Notes: a model not told the origin generated them from the sequence alone. Numbered from the stretch's first letter, positions 29,071 through 38,068 are shown. The stretch: 64,000 nucleotides of DNA from Myroides sp. 1354 (GCF_030324495.1 NZ_JACAGN010000013.1:1-64000); one strand, 5' to 3'. Numbers and translations: made by a program.

Positions 29071-30294
29071 ATGAAAAAAATCTATTTATTAATATTGTCG
29101 TTACTATCACTTAACGCAATAGCACAAAAGATTGAGACAGCTAATAACGATATTAAATTAGCTCAACTTCCTTATTACAACTTCGGAAAAGGCGTTGGAA
29201 TTACTTCTTCCGACAGTATTTTTCAGTTAAACTTGCGTTTTCGCATGCAAAACCGTTTAACTTTCATGGAGAATGAAGGAGAAAAAACAAAATATGAGGG
29301 AGAGATTCGTCGTTTGCGTTTGCGTTTCGACGGTTATGTAGGAAATCCTAAGTTTTTATATGTCATTCAGTTATCTTTTGCCCCTAAAGACATGGGAAAA
29401 ACAGTAGAAGGAGAATCGGTTAATATCATTCGCGATGCGGCAATGACGTATCGTCCGAATGAGAATTGGAGTTTCATTTTTGGTCAAACCAAACTACCTG
29501 GAAACAGACAACGTATCAACTCTTCTGGGGCTCTACAATTGACAGACCGTTCAATCAACAACTCTAAATTTAATATCGATCGCGATTTTGGTTTACAAGC
29601 ATACTATCACCAAGAGCGAAAAAACAAATTCGGCTATGTAATCAAAACAGCGGTTTCAACAGGACGTGGAAGAAATTTCCAAGGATCTGAAAGTGATAGT
29701 TATGCTTTAACTGGACGCGTTGAATTATTTCCCATGGGAAGTTTCAAAAACAATGGAGCCTATTTTGAAGGAGATATCGCTCGAGAAGCTACCCCTAAAT
29801 TAATGTTAGCCGGTACTTTCTCACACAACAACAATGCTGAAAACTCTCAAGGACAAACGGGAAGTAAATTATACGAAACAAGAAACCTAAACTCCTTTAT
29901 GGCTGATGCTATTCTAAAATACGACGGATGGGCAGGAATGGTTTCCTTCATGAACCGAAATGTAGACGACGCAATCACCTATGGTCTAGATCCAGATGGC
30001 AACAAACGCAGTAGTTATGTATATGCTGGCCACGGAATGGACTACCAACTAAGTTATTTATTCCCTAGCAATTACGAATTAATTGGTCGTGTTTCAACTC
30101 AAAAAATGAAAACCCAATTATATGAGCAATTGAATCTGCCCAATACAACTGAATTTACTTTAGGAGTAACCAAATATTTATGGGAACATGCTTTTAAACT
30201 TCAAGCAGAGGTCACTTATGATAAGTTAGATTTTTACCAAGGATCTAATAAAAACAACTGGTATTTTAGAATGCAATTCGAAATTGGTATTTAA
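29071..30294 (+). CDS. Outer-membrane porin, phosphate-selective OprO/OprP family
   Basis: 407 residues. Signal peptide (1-18, ending LNAIAQ), then a 16- to 18-strand type beta-barrel with alternating hydrophobic strands and a C-terminal aromatic strand (WYFRMQFEIGI). Diagnostic family segments: FRMQNRLTFMEN, EIRRLRLRFDGYVGNPKFLY and MTYRPNENWSFIFGQTKLPG. Polar-anion uptake is the family role, but no Pho-box or phosphate genes are near, so selectivity is open. Monocistronic. Confidence 0.87.
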   Translation: MKKIYLLILSLLSLNAIAQKIETANNDIKLAQLPYYNFGKGVGITSSDSIFQLNLRFRMQNRLTFMENEGEKTKYEGEIRRLRLRFDGYVGNPKFLYVIQLSFAPKDMGKTVEGESVNIIRDAAMTYRPNENWSFIFGQTKLPGNRQRINSSGALQLTDRSINNSKFNIDRDFGLQAYYHQERKNKFGYVIKTAVSTGRGRNFQGSESDSYALTGRVELFPMGSFKNNGAYFEGDIAREATPKLMLAGTFSHNNNAENSQGQTGSKLYETRNLNSFMADAILKYDGWAGMVSFMNRNVDDAITYGLDPDGNKRSSYVYAGHGMDYQLSYLFPSNYELIGRVSTQKMKTQLYEQLNLPNTTEFTLGVTKYLWEHAFKLQAEVTYDKLDFYQGSNKNNWYFRMQFEIGI

Positions 30295-30417
30295 TTGCCC
30301 TTTTTATCATGAGTTTATAAACAAAGATTAGCTTTACCTCATGTAAATCCAAAAAAAATTACAATATTCTGTTTTTTTTCTATATATTTATAAGAGTACA
30401 ATCTTAACTAATTAGCT

Positions 30418-30906
30418 ATGAACAGATTATTTTATTATTGCAGCATGATACTTGTTGGAGTAAGCGTGATAGGCTGTAAAGACAAAGCGACAGCTCCAAT
30501 TTCATCTGATGTAGAGACAAGTACTCCAATAGATCAAGTAAAAATTGATTCCGCAATTGAAGAGTATGAATTAATTCCGCAAGAAAAGGTAGATAAACTC
30601 AACGAGGCTATTCAACGAGAGAAGATAACTTCAATAGAGGGAATTATGCGATTTTACGCTCCTGAAGATAAAGCTGCGGAAGGAAAATATAGCTATGACA
30701 TCACTGTTTTACAAATGTCAAACTCATCACTGACTTTGGTAACTTTAATTGAGGACGGCATCAATGATGATTCCATGCGAGCAAAAAAAGTAGTCATGAC
30801 TATAAAAGCAAAAGACGGTAAAAACCAAGTAACACAGATTAAACAAAGCTATCAATGCTGGGAAGGACGAGGGCATACCAATTGGAGTTCCTCCTATTGC
30901 AATTAA
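30418..30906 (+). CDS. Predicted lipoprotein of unknown function
   Basis: 162 residues. Signal peptide with lipobox VIGCK (Cys20), then a low-complexity Ser/Thr/Asp stretch, then a small domain with two C-terminal Cys (QCWEGRGHTNWSSSYCN). I recognise no family. It has its own upstream A/T-rich region and terminator, so it is probably a single gene. Confidence 0.7.
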   Translation: MNRLFYYCSMILVGVSVIGCKDKATAPISSDVETSTPIDQVKIDSAIEEYELIPQEKVDKLNEAIQREKITSIEGIMRFYAPEDKAAEGKYSYDITVLQMSNSSLTLVTLIEDGINDDSMRAKKVVMTIKAKDGKNQVTQIKQSYQCWEGRGHTNWSSSYCN

Positions 30907-30908
30907 CA

Positions 30909-30946
30909 TAAAAAAAGTCGTGAAGAAATCACGACTTTTTTATTTT
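30909..30946. terminator. Bidirectional terminator
   Basis: Hairpin AAAAGTCGTGA-agaaa-TCACGACTTTT between convergent genes. Confidence 0.87.
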
Positions 30947-31177
30947 TTATTCCGCTTGAGGTTGTTCATCGTCTCTCTTAGCGATATTCATATTTGGAAA
31001 TTTCTTTTGAATAGATTGCAAGGCAAATTCATTTATTTCATTCATTGCTTCTGGTGAAGGTAATTTTAATGTTTCTGCATTGTGTTTTAATACTTCTTCT
31101 AATAAGATTTGTGTTCTTAATAATTGAAAGTTTAAATCGATTAATTCTCCTGCTACGTCGATATCTCCTAGTTTCAT
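30947..31177 (-). CDS. Small conserved-looking protein of unknown function
   Basis: 76 residues, acidic, almost all helical (MKLGDIDVAGELIDLNFQLL). No signal peptide or metal motif. I do not recognise a family. It lies between the lipoprotein gene (convergent) and lysA (same strand, 80 nt upstream) and may be separately transcribed. Regular codon use and a good start support it as real. Confidence 0.65.
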   Translation of the reverse strand: MKLGDIDVAGELIDLNFQLLRTQILLEEVLKHNAETLKLPSPEAMNEINEFALQSIQKKFPNMNIAKRDDEQPQAE

Positions 31178-31257
31178 CTTACTGGTGTTAAATTAAAGTT
31201 TCGTTTTTATCTCAACCAAATTTAACAAAGTATTTCTAATATCTACTACAAAAGCCT

Positions 31258-32421
31258 TTATTCTTCAAAATAAAATTGCAGGGGTTGGCGCAAATTATAA
31301 CGAGAAGACATCACTTCACCATAAGCACCAGCAGAGCGAATTGCAATCAAATCACCTCGCACTAAGGTTGGGAGGATTACATTTTTTCCAAAACAGTCAC
31401 TACTTTCGCAAATAGGCCCTACTACATCATAGGTTTCAGTCTCTTCTGATGGACTATCAGAAGGCCTTAAACATTGTATGTGGTGATACGCCTGATAAAG
31501 TGCAGGTCGCAATAGCTCTGTCATTCCGGCATCAAGTATAGCAAAATTCTTATTCAATCCTCGTTTGATATACAACACTCGACTAAGTAGACTCCCGCAA
31601 TTAGCCACTAAAGATCGCCCCAATTCAAAGTGAACCTGTTGCCCGGGTTTAGGTTCTAAAAAACGATGAAATAAGGCGAAAAAATCAGCAAAATCAACAA
31701 CAGCCTCTTCGTCTGGATTTTGATAATTAATTCCTACTCCTCCTCCAACATTGAGAATAGGTACGGTAATTCCCCTTTCAATAAACCAAGTATTCCACTC
31801 GTTAACTTTGAGACATAATCGTTTAAAAACACTCCAGTCAGTAATTTGAGAACCTACGTGAAAGTGCAAACCAACCAAAGTCAAAGCACTCTCTTTCGCG
31901 TGAATTAACGACAAGCAATCTTCTAATTCATGCATCATAATACCAAATTTATTTTCATCCAATCCTGTGGTAATATAATGATGGGTATTCGCATCAATAT
32001 TCGGATTTATACGCAAAGCGACCGAAGCAGACACATTCATCGTTTGGGCTAGGGTACTAATGACTTGCAATTCTTCTAGGGATTCTACATTAAAAGCCAA
32101 TATACCTTGACTCAACGCTAAGCGAATTTCCTTTTCTGTTTTTCCCACACCAGCAAAAACAATCGATTCCGCATCAAATCCGTGGGCAATTGCCGTTTCA
32201 ATTTCCAAACCGCTTACACAGTCCGCTCCCAATCCTAAGGCACTAATTTCCTGAAGTATTCTTGGATTATTATTTGCTTTTACAGCATAGTGAATCTGGT
32301 ACCCCCATTGATCTGCTGCTGTTTTTGCAGTAGATACTGTAGTTCTAAGTAAGGGCAAGTCATAATAGTACAAAGGCGTTTCTTCCTTTTGTATTTGTTC
32401 TAATATAGCAGTTGAAATCAT
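31258..32421 (-). CDS. lysA: Diaminopimelate decarboxylase
   Basis: Last step of lysine synthesis, meso-DAP to L-Lys. About 387 residues from the ATG at 32421 (MISTAILEQIQKEETPLYYY). PLP-binding Lys in HYAVKANNNPRIL (about 49), glycine-rich phosphate-binding HVGSQIT and NVGGGVGINYQ, and the CESSDCFGKNVILP active-site Cys region. The ORF extends to 32520 but overlaps the end of lysC, so the shorter start, 10 nt after the lysC stop, is chosen. It forms the lysC-lysA operon under the same leader. Confidence 0.94.
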   Translation of the reverse strand: MISTAILEQIQKEETPLYYYDLPLLRTTVSTAKTAADQWGYQIHYAVKANNNPRILQEISALGLGADCVSGLEIETAIAHGFDAESIVFAGVGKTEKEIRLALSQGILAFNVESLEELQVISTLAQTMNVSASVALRINPNIDANTHHYITTGLDENKFGIMMHELEDCLSLIHAKESALTLVGLHFHVGSQITDWSVFKRLCLKVNEWNTWFIERGITVPILNVGGGVGINYQNPDEEAVVDFADFFALFHRFLEPKPGQQVHFELGRSLVANCGSLLSRVLYIKRGLNKNFAILDAGMTELLRPALYQAYHHIQCLRPSDSPSEETETYDVVGPICESSDCFGKNVILPTLVRGDLIAIRSAGAYGEVMSSRYNLRQPLQFYFEE

Positions 32422-32431
32422 AGTTCTAACA

Positions 32432-33751
32432 TTAAAATAAGCGATGATGTAAAGCTCGTAAAGCCTCAATTTTGTATTTAGATGGAAGTAAGAGAGAAAT
32501 ATTATGTTCACTTCCTCCATAAGAAATCATGCGAATGGGCATGTGTTTCACTGCCTCAGAAACAATCGTAGCATATCCATTCTTATTGCGTTTAAAATCT
32601 CCTACAATACAGATGATGGTTTGATTATCATCCACTTCCACCGCACCAAAATGAGTCAGTTCCGCAATAATTTCACTTAAATGCGTTCGGTCATCTAGGG
32701 TGAGAGAAACGGCTACTTCTGACGTTGTGATCATGTCTATTGGAGTTTTATAGCGCTCGAAAACTTCGAACACTCTTCTTAAAAAACCATAGGCCAACAA
32801 CATACGTGATGAATGAATGCGAATAGCCGTAATATCATCTTTAGCCGCAACAGCTACAATTTCATCCGAATGATCAAAAGTAGCCGAAATTAATGTACCA
32901 GGTGCTTGCATATCTAAGGTATCGAGTAATCGAACGGGAATATTTGCTTTCTGAGCGGGAAATACACTTTGAGGATGTAGTATTTTCGCACCAAAATAAG
33001 CTAATTCTGCTGCTTCATCAAAACTGAGATGTGCAATGGGTTTGGTATTGGATACACAACGTGGATCATTGTTGTGAAAACCATCAATATCCGTCCAAAT
33101 TTGAATTTCTTCTACCGATAAAGCTCCACCAATCAAAGAAGCTGTATAATCAGATCCCCCTCGTCTCAGGTTGTCGATTTCACCAAAAGCATTTCTGCAA
33201 ATATACCCCTGAGTAATAAATAAAGTCTCGGTTGGCCATCGAGAAAGCAATTTATTTAGATGCTGTTGGATATGAACCATATCAGGTTCTTGATCTTCAT
33301 TGATTCGCATAAAATCCAAAGCAGGAAGCCAAACAGACGGAATTCCTTTTGTTGTGAGATACAGATGAAAAAGCGCGGTAGACAACAACTCTCCTTGGGC
33401 TAAAACCAAACGCTCTTCTACTGTAGTAAATAAATCATTACCTAATTCTTTCAACAGAGCAAAATGACTGCGAATTAGCGTATTTCCCTTTTCTTTTCCC
33501 TCTTCAGTAGCAAAAAGAGTATCAACAAATCCTTCATAAAATTGTCGTAATTGTTGAATCAAATTTCGTGCCTGAGCCACTTCTCCTTGCGTATAGTGTA
33601 AAGCAATCTCAACTAAAGCATTCGTCGTACCCGCAACTGCAGATAATACAACCACATGTCGATCACTCTCTTGCGACTGAATAATAGACCATAACTTTTC
33701 GAGTCTCTCCGGACTTCCCACAGAAGTACCTCCAAATTTTAATACTTTCAT
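32432..33751 (-). CDS. lysC: Aspartate kinase, monofunctional
   Basis: First step of the aspartate family pathway. 439 residues. N-terminal VLKFGGTSVGSPERL is the kinase signature, followed by GRGGSDYTASLIGGAL-like LRRGGSDYTASLIGGAL. C-terminal ACT domains (about 300-440) carry the lysine-binding fold (IDMITTSEVAVSLTLDD). It is the first gene of lysC-lysA and is preceded by a lysine-rich leader peptide and attenuator terminator on the minus strand. Confidence 0.94.
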   Translation of the reverse strand: MKVLKFGGTSVGSPERLEKLWSIIQSQESDRHVVVLSAVAGTTNALVEIALHYTQGEVAQARNLIQQLRQFYEGFVDTLFATEEGKEKGNTLIRSHFALLKELGNDLFTTVEERLVLAQGELLSTALFHLYLTTKGIPSVWLPALDFMRINEDQEPDMVHIQQHLNKLLSRWPTETLFITQGYICRNAFGEIDNLRRGGSDYTASLIGGALSVEEIQIWTDIDGFHNNDPRCVSNTKPIAHLSFDEAAELAYFGAKILHPQSVFPAQKANIPVRLLDTLDMQAPGTLISATFDHSDEIVAVAAKDDITAIRIHSSRMLLAYGFLRRVFEVFERYKTPIDMITTSEVAVSLTLDDRTHLSEIIAELTHFGAVEVDDNQTIICIVGDFKRNKNGYATIVSEAVKHMPIRMISYGGSEHNISLLLPSKYKIEALRALHHRLF

Positions 33752-33768
33752 CTCTTTCTTTTATCCAC

Positions 33769-33802
33769 AAAAAAAAGGGTTTGTCTTCGCGACAAACCCT
33801 TT
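33769..33802 (-). terminator. Leader terminator upstream of lysC (attenuator)
   Basis: On minus: AAAGGGTTTGTC-gcgaa-GACAAACCCTTT followed by T8, ending 18 nt before the lysC start. It lies before the first operon gene, so it acts on leader transcription. Confidence 0.88.
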
Positions 33803-33880
33803 GCTATTTTATTACATTATAAAAAATAAGGAGATTGCTCACGATGATTGACGTAAGTTTACCTTCTTTCCCTTTTTTAT
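33797..33880 (-). promoter_or_regulatory. Predicted lysine attenuator leader of lysC-lysA
   Basis: Segment 1 (33869-33880, through the first Lys codons) can pair by 8 A-U pairs plus GG:CC with segment 2 (33819-33834). Segment 2 can pair instead with segment 3 (33797-33810), which holds the first arm of the terminator. With a ribosome stalled at Lys codons, segment 1 is hidden, 2:3 forms and the operon is read. The pairings are A-U rich and hand-derived. Confidence 0.5.
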
Positions 33881-33895
33881 AACGATTAAATACAT
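33839..33895 (-). CDS. 18-residue lysine-rich leader peptide of lysC
   Basis: MYLIVIKKGKKVNLRQSS, with four Lys in a five-residue KKGKK run (codons AAA AAG GGA AAG AAG), stop TGA at 33839-33841. It lies about 17 nt after the probable transcription start and just before the attenuator stem. A Lys cluster in front of lysine biosynthesis genes is what a charged-tRNA-Lys sensor would need. Confidence 0.7.
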   Translation of the reverse strand: MYLIVIKKGKKVNLRQSS

Positions 33896-33918
33896 TTTTC
33901 TTGTTTTTTATAACACAG

Positions 33919-33926
33919 CAAATATA
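33919..33926 (-). promoter_or_regulatory. -7 element TATATTTG of lysC
   Basis: Exact TAnnTTTG on minus; start near 33912. Confidence 0.6.
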
Positions 33927-34098
33927 TTTACTTTCTCCTTATCATTTATTTATTTAATTTTTTATTAACTTTTAGTTAGTTTATTTTTAAGAAAAAAACT
34001 TCTTTTCATACAAGTTCAGCAAACCGATGTACAATTGATTTATTCTTCTATTTAGGTGAAATGAAAGATCAGATGAAGGAGAAAAAAGAATAATAGTT

Positions 34099-34106
34099 TA
34101 TATTTG
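34099..34106 (+). promoter_or_regulatory. -7 element TATATTTG of the ABC exporter gene
   Basis: Exact TAnnTTTG, start near 34112, 74 nt before the ATG. A second weaker element TTACTTTG is at 34160-34167. Confidence 0.5.
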
Positions 34107-34185
34107 CACCATACTTTTTAAAGTTAGAAAAAAATGGTTTTATCTCCGTCATTTTCTTTACTTTGCAAGACTAGACAAACAAACT

Positions 34186-35937
34186 ATGCGCGCTTTACAG
34201 TCCTTAAATAAATATTTTTTCAAGTATAAATACCACTTCTTAACGGGAGTTATTATTACGATAGTCGCTCAAATTTTCACGCTTTATACGCCGAAATTAG
34301 TTGGGGATTCCATTCGTATTTTAGAACAACTAAATACCTTTGACAAGGAAAAAGTAACAGAACTGTTGTTATCCAACATTTTTTGGATTTTAGTTACGAC
34401 GTTAATCGCTGGTTTTCTGACATTTTTAATGCGTCAAACGTTAATTGTCATGTCTCGTCATATTGAATTTGACTTAAAAAATGATATTTTCAAGCATTAC
34501 GAAGTGCTGACACAAAGTTTTTACAAGCAAAACCGCACAGGGGATTTAATGAATCGCATCAGTGAGGATGTAGGAAAAGTGAGGCAATATGTAGGACCAG
34601 CAGTGATGTACTCCATCAATACCTTGATTCGTTTCGCGGTGGTATTGACACAAATGTATATCATTTCGCCTCAGTTAACCTTTTATTCCCTTCTCCCTTT
34701 ACCCCTATTAGGTTATTTTATTTTTAAATTAAGTAGACAAATCAACGAACGCAGTTTAATTTTTCAACAAAATTTATCGGTTTTATCTACGTTTACACAA
34801 GAGATTTTTTCGGGAATGCGCGTGATTAAAGCCTATGCAATTGAAAATAAAAAGGTAGCTGAGTTTGAAGAACTAACGCAAAGTAGCAAGGAAAAATCTT
34901 TAAAATTAGCCAAAACAGGGGCGTTAATTGGTCCTTTGATGATTTTATTAATTGGCTTGAGCAATTTACTGGTTATTACGATTGGTTCTCTCTTGTATTT
35001 CAATGGAAAGCTTCCTGATATTGGGGTGATTGCACAATTCATTCTCTACATCAACATGTTAACATGGCCAGTAGCCTCTTTGGGATGGATTTCCTCCATG
35101 ATACAAGAAGCAGAAGCTTCACAAAAACGCATCAATGAGTTTTTAGACGTACAACCTGAAATTTTCAATACCAATCCGAATCCTACAGAAATTAAAGGAA
35201 ATATTACCTTTGATCAGGTATCTTTTACTTATGCAGATACGGGAATTCAAGCATTGCGCAATGTTAGCTTTAATTTGAAAAAAGGAGAAACCTTAGCTAT
35301 TTTAGGGAAAACAGGATCGGGAAAAAGTACATTATTATCTCTAATCAGTCGCATGTATACGATTGACTCAGGTCGTATCTTATTCGATAACACTCCTATT
35401 GAAGATTGTAATTTGACAGATCTTAGAAAAGGTGTTGCTGTAGTTCCACAAGATTCTTTTTTATTTTCAGATACAATCAGCAATAACATTCGTTTTGGAA
35501 AAGAAGATGCGACCATCGAAGAAATCATGGAAGCGGCTAAAAAGGCTGTTGTACACCACAATATTGAACAGTTTGAGAAAGGCTATGATACCGTATTAGG
35601 AGAACGAGGTTTGACCTTATCTGGAGGGCAAAAGCAACGTGTTTCCATTGCGAGAGCCTTGATTAAAAATGCGCCTATCCTTCTCTTGGACGATGCTTTA
35701 TCTGCAGTAGACACAGAAACAGAAGAACGTATCTTAAAACATTTAGAAGAACACAGCAAGCATATTACAACCCTGATCGTCACGCATCGCGTGTCTTCAG
35801 CTAAAAATGCAGACCAAATTATCGTGCTTGATCAAGGGGCAATTATACAGGCTGGAACGCATGAAACTTTGATTGCTCAACAAGGATATTATGCGGAGTT
35901 ACATGAAAAACAATTGAAAGAAAAAGAAATAGTGTAA
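34186..35937 (+). CDS. ABC transporter, fused permease and ATPase (MsbA/MDR-like exporter)
   Basis: 583 residues. Six membrane helices (about 18-310), then a nucleotide-binding domain: Walker A LGKTGSGKST (about 371), Q-loop VPQDSFLFSDTISNNIRFG, signature TLSGGQKQR, Walker B ILLLDDALSAVDTETEE and H-loop VTHR. It exports lipids or drugs in the membrane as a homodimer (one half transporter). The opening MRALQSLNKYFFKYKYHF is common in flavobacterial exporters of this group. The substrate is not determinable. Confidence 0.88.
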   Translation: MRALQSLNKYFFKYKYHFLTGVIITIVAQIFTLYTPKLVGDSIRILEQLNTFDKEKVTELLLSNIFWILVTTLIAGFLTFLMRQTLIVMSRHIEFDLKNDIFKHYEVLTQSFYKQNRTGDLMNRISEDVGKVRQYVGPAVMYSINTLIRFAVVLTQMYIISPQLTFYSLLPLPLLGYFIFKLSRQINERSLIFQQNLSVLSTFTQEIFSGMRVIKAYAIENKKVAEFEELTQSSKEKSLKLAKTGALIGPLMILLIGLSNLLVITIGSLLYFNGKLPDIGVIAQFILYINMLTWPVASLGWISSMIQEAEASQKRINEFLDVQPEIFNTNPNPTEIKGNITFDQVSFTYADTGIQALRNVSFNLKKGETLAILGKTGSGKSTLLSLISRMYTIDSGRILFDNTPIEDCNLTDLRKGVAVVPQDSFLFSDTISNNIRFGKEDATIEEIMEAAKKAVVHHNIEQFEKGYDTVLGERGLTLSGGQKQRVSIARALIKNAPILLLDDALSAVDTETEERILKHLEEHSKHITTLIVTHRVSSAKNADQIIVLDQGAIIQAGTHETLIAQQGYYAELHEKQLKEKEIV

Positions 35938-36011
35938 AAAGTTGGTTTATTAGGATTTTTTTTAGACTTTTGAAAGCTATATATACAAATCAATTAATTG
36001 ATAGAAGGATT

Positions 36012-36377
36012 ATGAGAGATAACGAAATGTTAGAAAAAGAAGAGATTTTCTCGAAAGTATTAAGAGCGGGTAGAAGAACTTATTTCTTTGATGTAAGAGC
36101 TACAAAGGCTGATGATTACTACATAACCGTAACTGAAAGTAAAAAATTCACAGAAGACGATGGATCTTTCCACTTTAAAAAACACAAAATCTATTTATAC
36201 AAAGAAGATTTTGCTGCTTTTAAAGACATCTTAGATGAGATGACAGAATACGTAGTAAATCACAAAGGTGAGGAAGTTATTTCTGAAAGACACCAAAAAG
36301 ACTTCAAAAAAGAATATCAAAAAGAAGAAGATGATTCATTAAACAATTTTACAGACGTAGAATTTGATGATATTTAA
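36012..36377 (+). CDS. DUF3276 family protein (PUR-alpha-like)
   Basis: About 121 residues from the ATG at 36012, which has an AGAAGGA sequence just upstream. A longer ORF from 35970 is possible but would sit almost on the likely transcription start. The fold is a PUR-like single-strand nucleic-acid binding domain: IFSKVLRAGRRTYFFDVRAT and DDYYITVTESKKF are characteristic of DUF3276. The C-terminus is acidic and Lys-rich. It is expected to bind RNA or ssDNA, but its role is unknown. Confidence 0.82.
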   Translation: MRDNEMLEKEEIFSKVLRAGRRTYFFDVRATKADDYYITVTESKKFTEDDGSFHFKKHKIYLYKEDFAAFKDILDEMTEYVVNHKGEEVISERHQKDFKKEYQKEEDDSLNNFTDVEFDDI

Positions 36378-36396
36378 TCTTTTACATAAAAATAAT

Positions 36397-36430
36397 AGAA
36401 AGTTCAACTCTTTGGGTTGAACTTTTTTTT
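36397..36430 (+). terminator. Terminator of the DUF3276 gene
   Basis: Hairpin AAAGTTCAAC-tctttg-GGTTGAACTTTTTTTT. Confidence 0.85.
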
Positions 36431-36438
36431 TATCTTTG
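36431..36438 (+). promoter_or_regulatory. -7 element TATCTTTG of the CLC-F gene
   Basis: Exact TAnnTTTG match directly after the DUF3276 terminator. Start near 36445 places the riboswitch at the very 5' end of the mRNA. Confidence 0.6.
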
Positions 36439-36450
36439 TCTCATCATAAT

Positions 36451-36499
36451 AGGCAATGATGTCTGCCTCGAACCGCCCTGGAGCTGATGACGTCTGACG
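36451..36499 (+). promoter_or_regulatory. Fluoride riboswitch (crcB motif)
   Basis: The aptamer reads from AGGCAATGATGTCTGCCTC through AACCGCC to GAGCTGATGACGTCTGAC. It has the GGC..GCC P1 stem, the conserved ATG-type loop, and the 3' GCTGATGACGTCT pseudoknot strand diagnostic of fluoride aptamers. The next gene is a CLC of the fluoride-exporter type, as expected. No Rho-independent terminator is seen between aptamer and gene, so control is more likely at translation initiation. Confidence 0.9.
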
Positions 36500-36531
36500 A
36501 ATATAGTTTTTATCATCTATACAGTGCTGTT

Positions 36532-37743
36532 ATGAATACAAGTAAAAAAACAATCTTTTTTCCTTTTCCTAGTAAACCCTTTATTTGGGCAGTTTTAAGT
36601 TTACTTCTTGGTAGTTTAATCGGTAGTGCCTCTGCATTATTCTTATTTGTTCTTGAATACGTTACAAACTTACGCCATGCAAATCCTGCGTTATTATTTG
36701 GGTTGCCATTTGGTGGTTTACTCATTGGTTACTTATACCATTATTTTGGAGGAAGTGCAAACAAAGGAAATAACTTATTGATTCAAGAATATCACCATCC
36801 TATAGCTAAAATACCGTTCAAAATGGCTCCTTTTGTATTGTTAGGTACTTGGGTTACCCACTTATTTGGGGGATCTGCCGGGAGAGAGGGGACAGCTGTT
36901 CAAATGGGAGGAGCCCTTGCAGATCAATTCACAAAATGGTTTAAGCTAAACGAAAAAGATAGACAAGCCATCCTATTGATGGGAATTGCCGGAGGATTTG
37001 CCTCTGTTTTTGGCACTCCTCTTGCAGGAACCTTATTTGCAATTGAACTAATGATAGTGGGTCGAAACAAATACAACTATATTTTTCCCTTGCTAATCAC
37101 CGCTATTATATCGCATTATGTTTGTTTGATGTGGGGCATTCACCATACAGTTTACACCTTAGACTTGGTTCCTTCTCTTGACTTATATACCTTATTTAAA
37201 GTGAGTGTAGCAGGTGTTTTATTTGGATTAACAGCTATTTTATTCGTTAAATCAACAGATACAGTTTCACATTTTGCCTCCAAATACATCAACTACCCTC
37301 CTTTGCGTCCTTTTTTTGGGGGACTATTCTTCATTGTACTCTTTTACTTCATTCAAGATTCAAAATTCTTAGGATTAGGCGTAGAAACCATTGTTGAGTC
37401 CTTTACAATCTCACAAGCTGCCACCGTATTTTTACTCAAAATAGCATTTACAGCTATTACCTTAGGTTCAGGCTTTAAAGGAGGAGAAGTAACCCCACTA
37501 TTCTATATTGGAGCTACATTGGGTAGTTTTTTAGCGGTATATCTACAATTGCCTATTGGATTTGTAGCAAGTTTGGGTTTTGTTGCTGTTTTTGCAGGTG
37601 CCACAAAAACCCCTTTCGCTTGTATCTTTATGGCTATTGAATTATTTGGAAGTGAAACACTTATCTATACCGCCCTATGTTGTGTTATAGCTTATTTAAT
37701 TAGTGGGAAACACAGTATTTATAAATTTCAATTATACCTATAA
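36532..37743 (+). CDS. CLC-F type fluoride/proton antiporter
   Basis: Exports toxic fluoride. About 403 residues from the ATG at 36532 (MNTSKKTIFFPFPSKPF) with about 10-12 membrane helices. The gating segment is GREGTAVQMGG (the usual CLC motif is GKEGP), and the first selectivity segment reads KGNNLLIQEY instead of GSGIP. Both are hallmarks of the CLC-F clade. TPLAGTLFAIEL is the conserved central motif. The ORF is open up to 36487, but that part overlaps the riboswitch, so it is not coding. Regulated by the fluoride aptamer just upstream. Confidence 0.92.
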   Translation: MNTSKKTIFFPFPSKPFIWAVLSLLLGSLIGSASALFLFVLEYVTNLRHANPALLFGLPFGGLLIGYLYHYFGGSANKGNNLLIQEYHHPIAKIPFKMAPFVLLGTWVTHLFGGSAGREGTAVQMGGALADQFTKWFKLNEKDRQAILLMGIAGGFASVFGTPLAGTLFAIELMIVGRNKYNYIFPLLITAIISHYVCLMWGIHHTVYTLDLVPSLDLYTLFKVSVAGVLFGLTAILFVKSTDTVSHFASKYINYPPLRPFFGGLFFIVLFYFIQDSKFLGLGVETIVESFTISQAATVFLLKIAFTAITLGSGFKGGEVTPLFYIGATLGSFLAVYLQLPIGFVASLGFVAVFAGATKTPFACIFMAIELFGSETLIYTALCCVIAYLISGKHSIYKFQLYL

Positions 37744-38068
37744 AACAATGCCTCCATGCGCTTTTATACCAAAAAAAAAGAGCAAAGATTACATTTTAAG
37801 CACTAATTAATTAAAATATATAAAAAATAATTATTCATCCCCAATAAAATTATCATATTAGCATTTTTACAGCCGAATCTTGTCAAAATAATAATTATAA
37901 AAATCTTTTAAATTCAAAATCTTTACTACCTTTGCTTTCGATAGAAGTGATTTTATTTTCTGTTTATTTTGAAGTAGAAAAGCTAGAAAATTCGCTCTAT
38001 TCACCCTATTTTTAAACTATTAACATTACAAACTAGACAACAAAAAGATTGCACTAAATTTTAGATTT
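37744..38068 (+). other. Intergenic region between CLC-F and the GltB-like gene
   Basis: 325 nt, very A/T-rich. It holds a probable promoter (TACCTTTG at 37927-37934) and a 5'UTR of about 130 nt for the next gene. No tRNA, clear terminator for the CLC gene, or convincing small ORF was seen. Confidence 0.6.
37927..37934 (+). promoter_or_regulatory. -7 element TACCTTTG of the GltB-like gene
   Basis: Exact TAnnTTTG match, about 135 nt before the ATG. Confidence 0.5.

Noticed and set aside
33826..33942. Perfect inverted repeat ATAAGGAGA / TCTCCTTAT (33826-33834 and 33934-33942) around the lysC promoter
   Set aside because: The distal half lies upstream of the -7 element and is not transcribed, so it cannot be part of the leader fold; the match may be chance.
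34061..34093. A 10-codon ORF MKDQMKEKKE upstream of the ABC exporter
   Set aside because: It lies upstream of the exporter's probable promoter, has no promoter of its own, and any A/T-rich region gives such ORFs by chance.
36487..36531. CLC-F ORF start at 36487
   Set aside because: The region is the 3' part of the fluoride riboswitch; the product would begin inside the aptamer.
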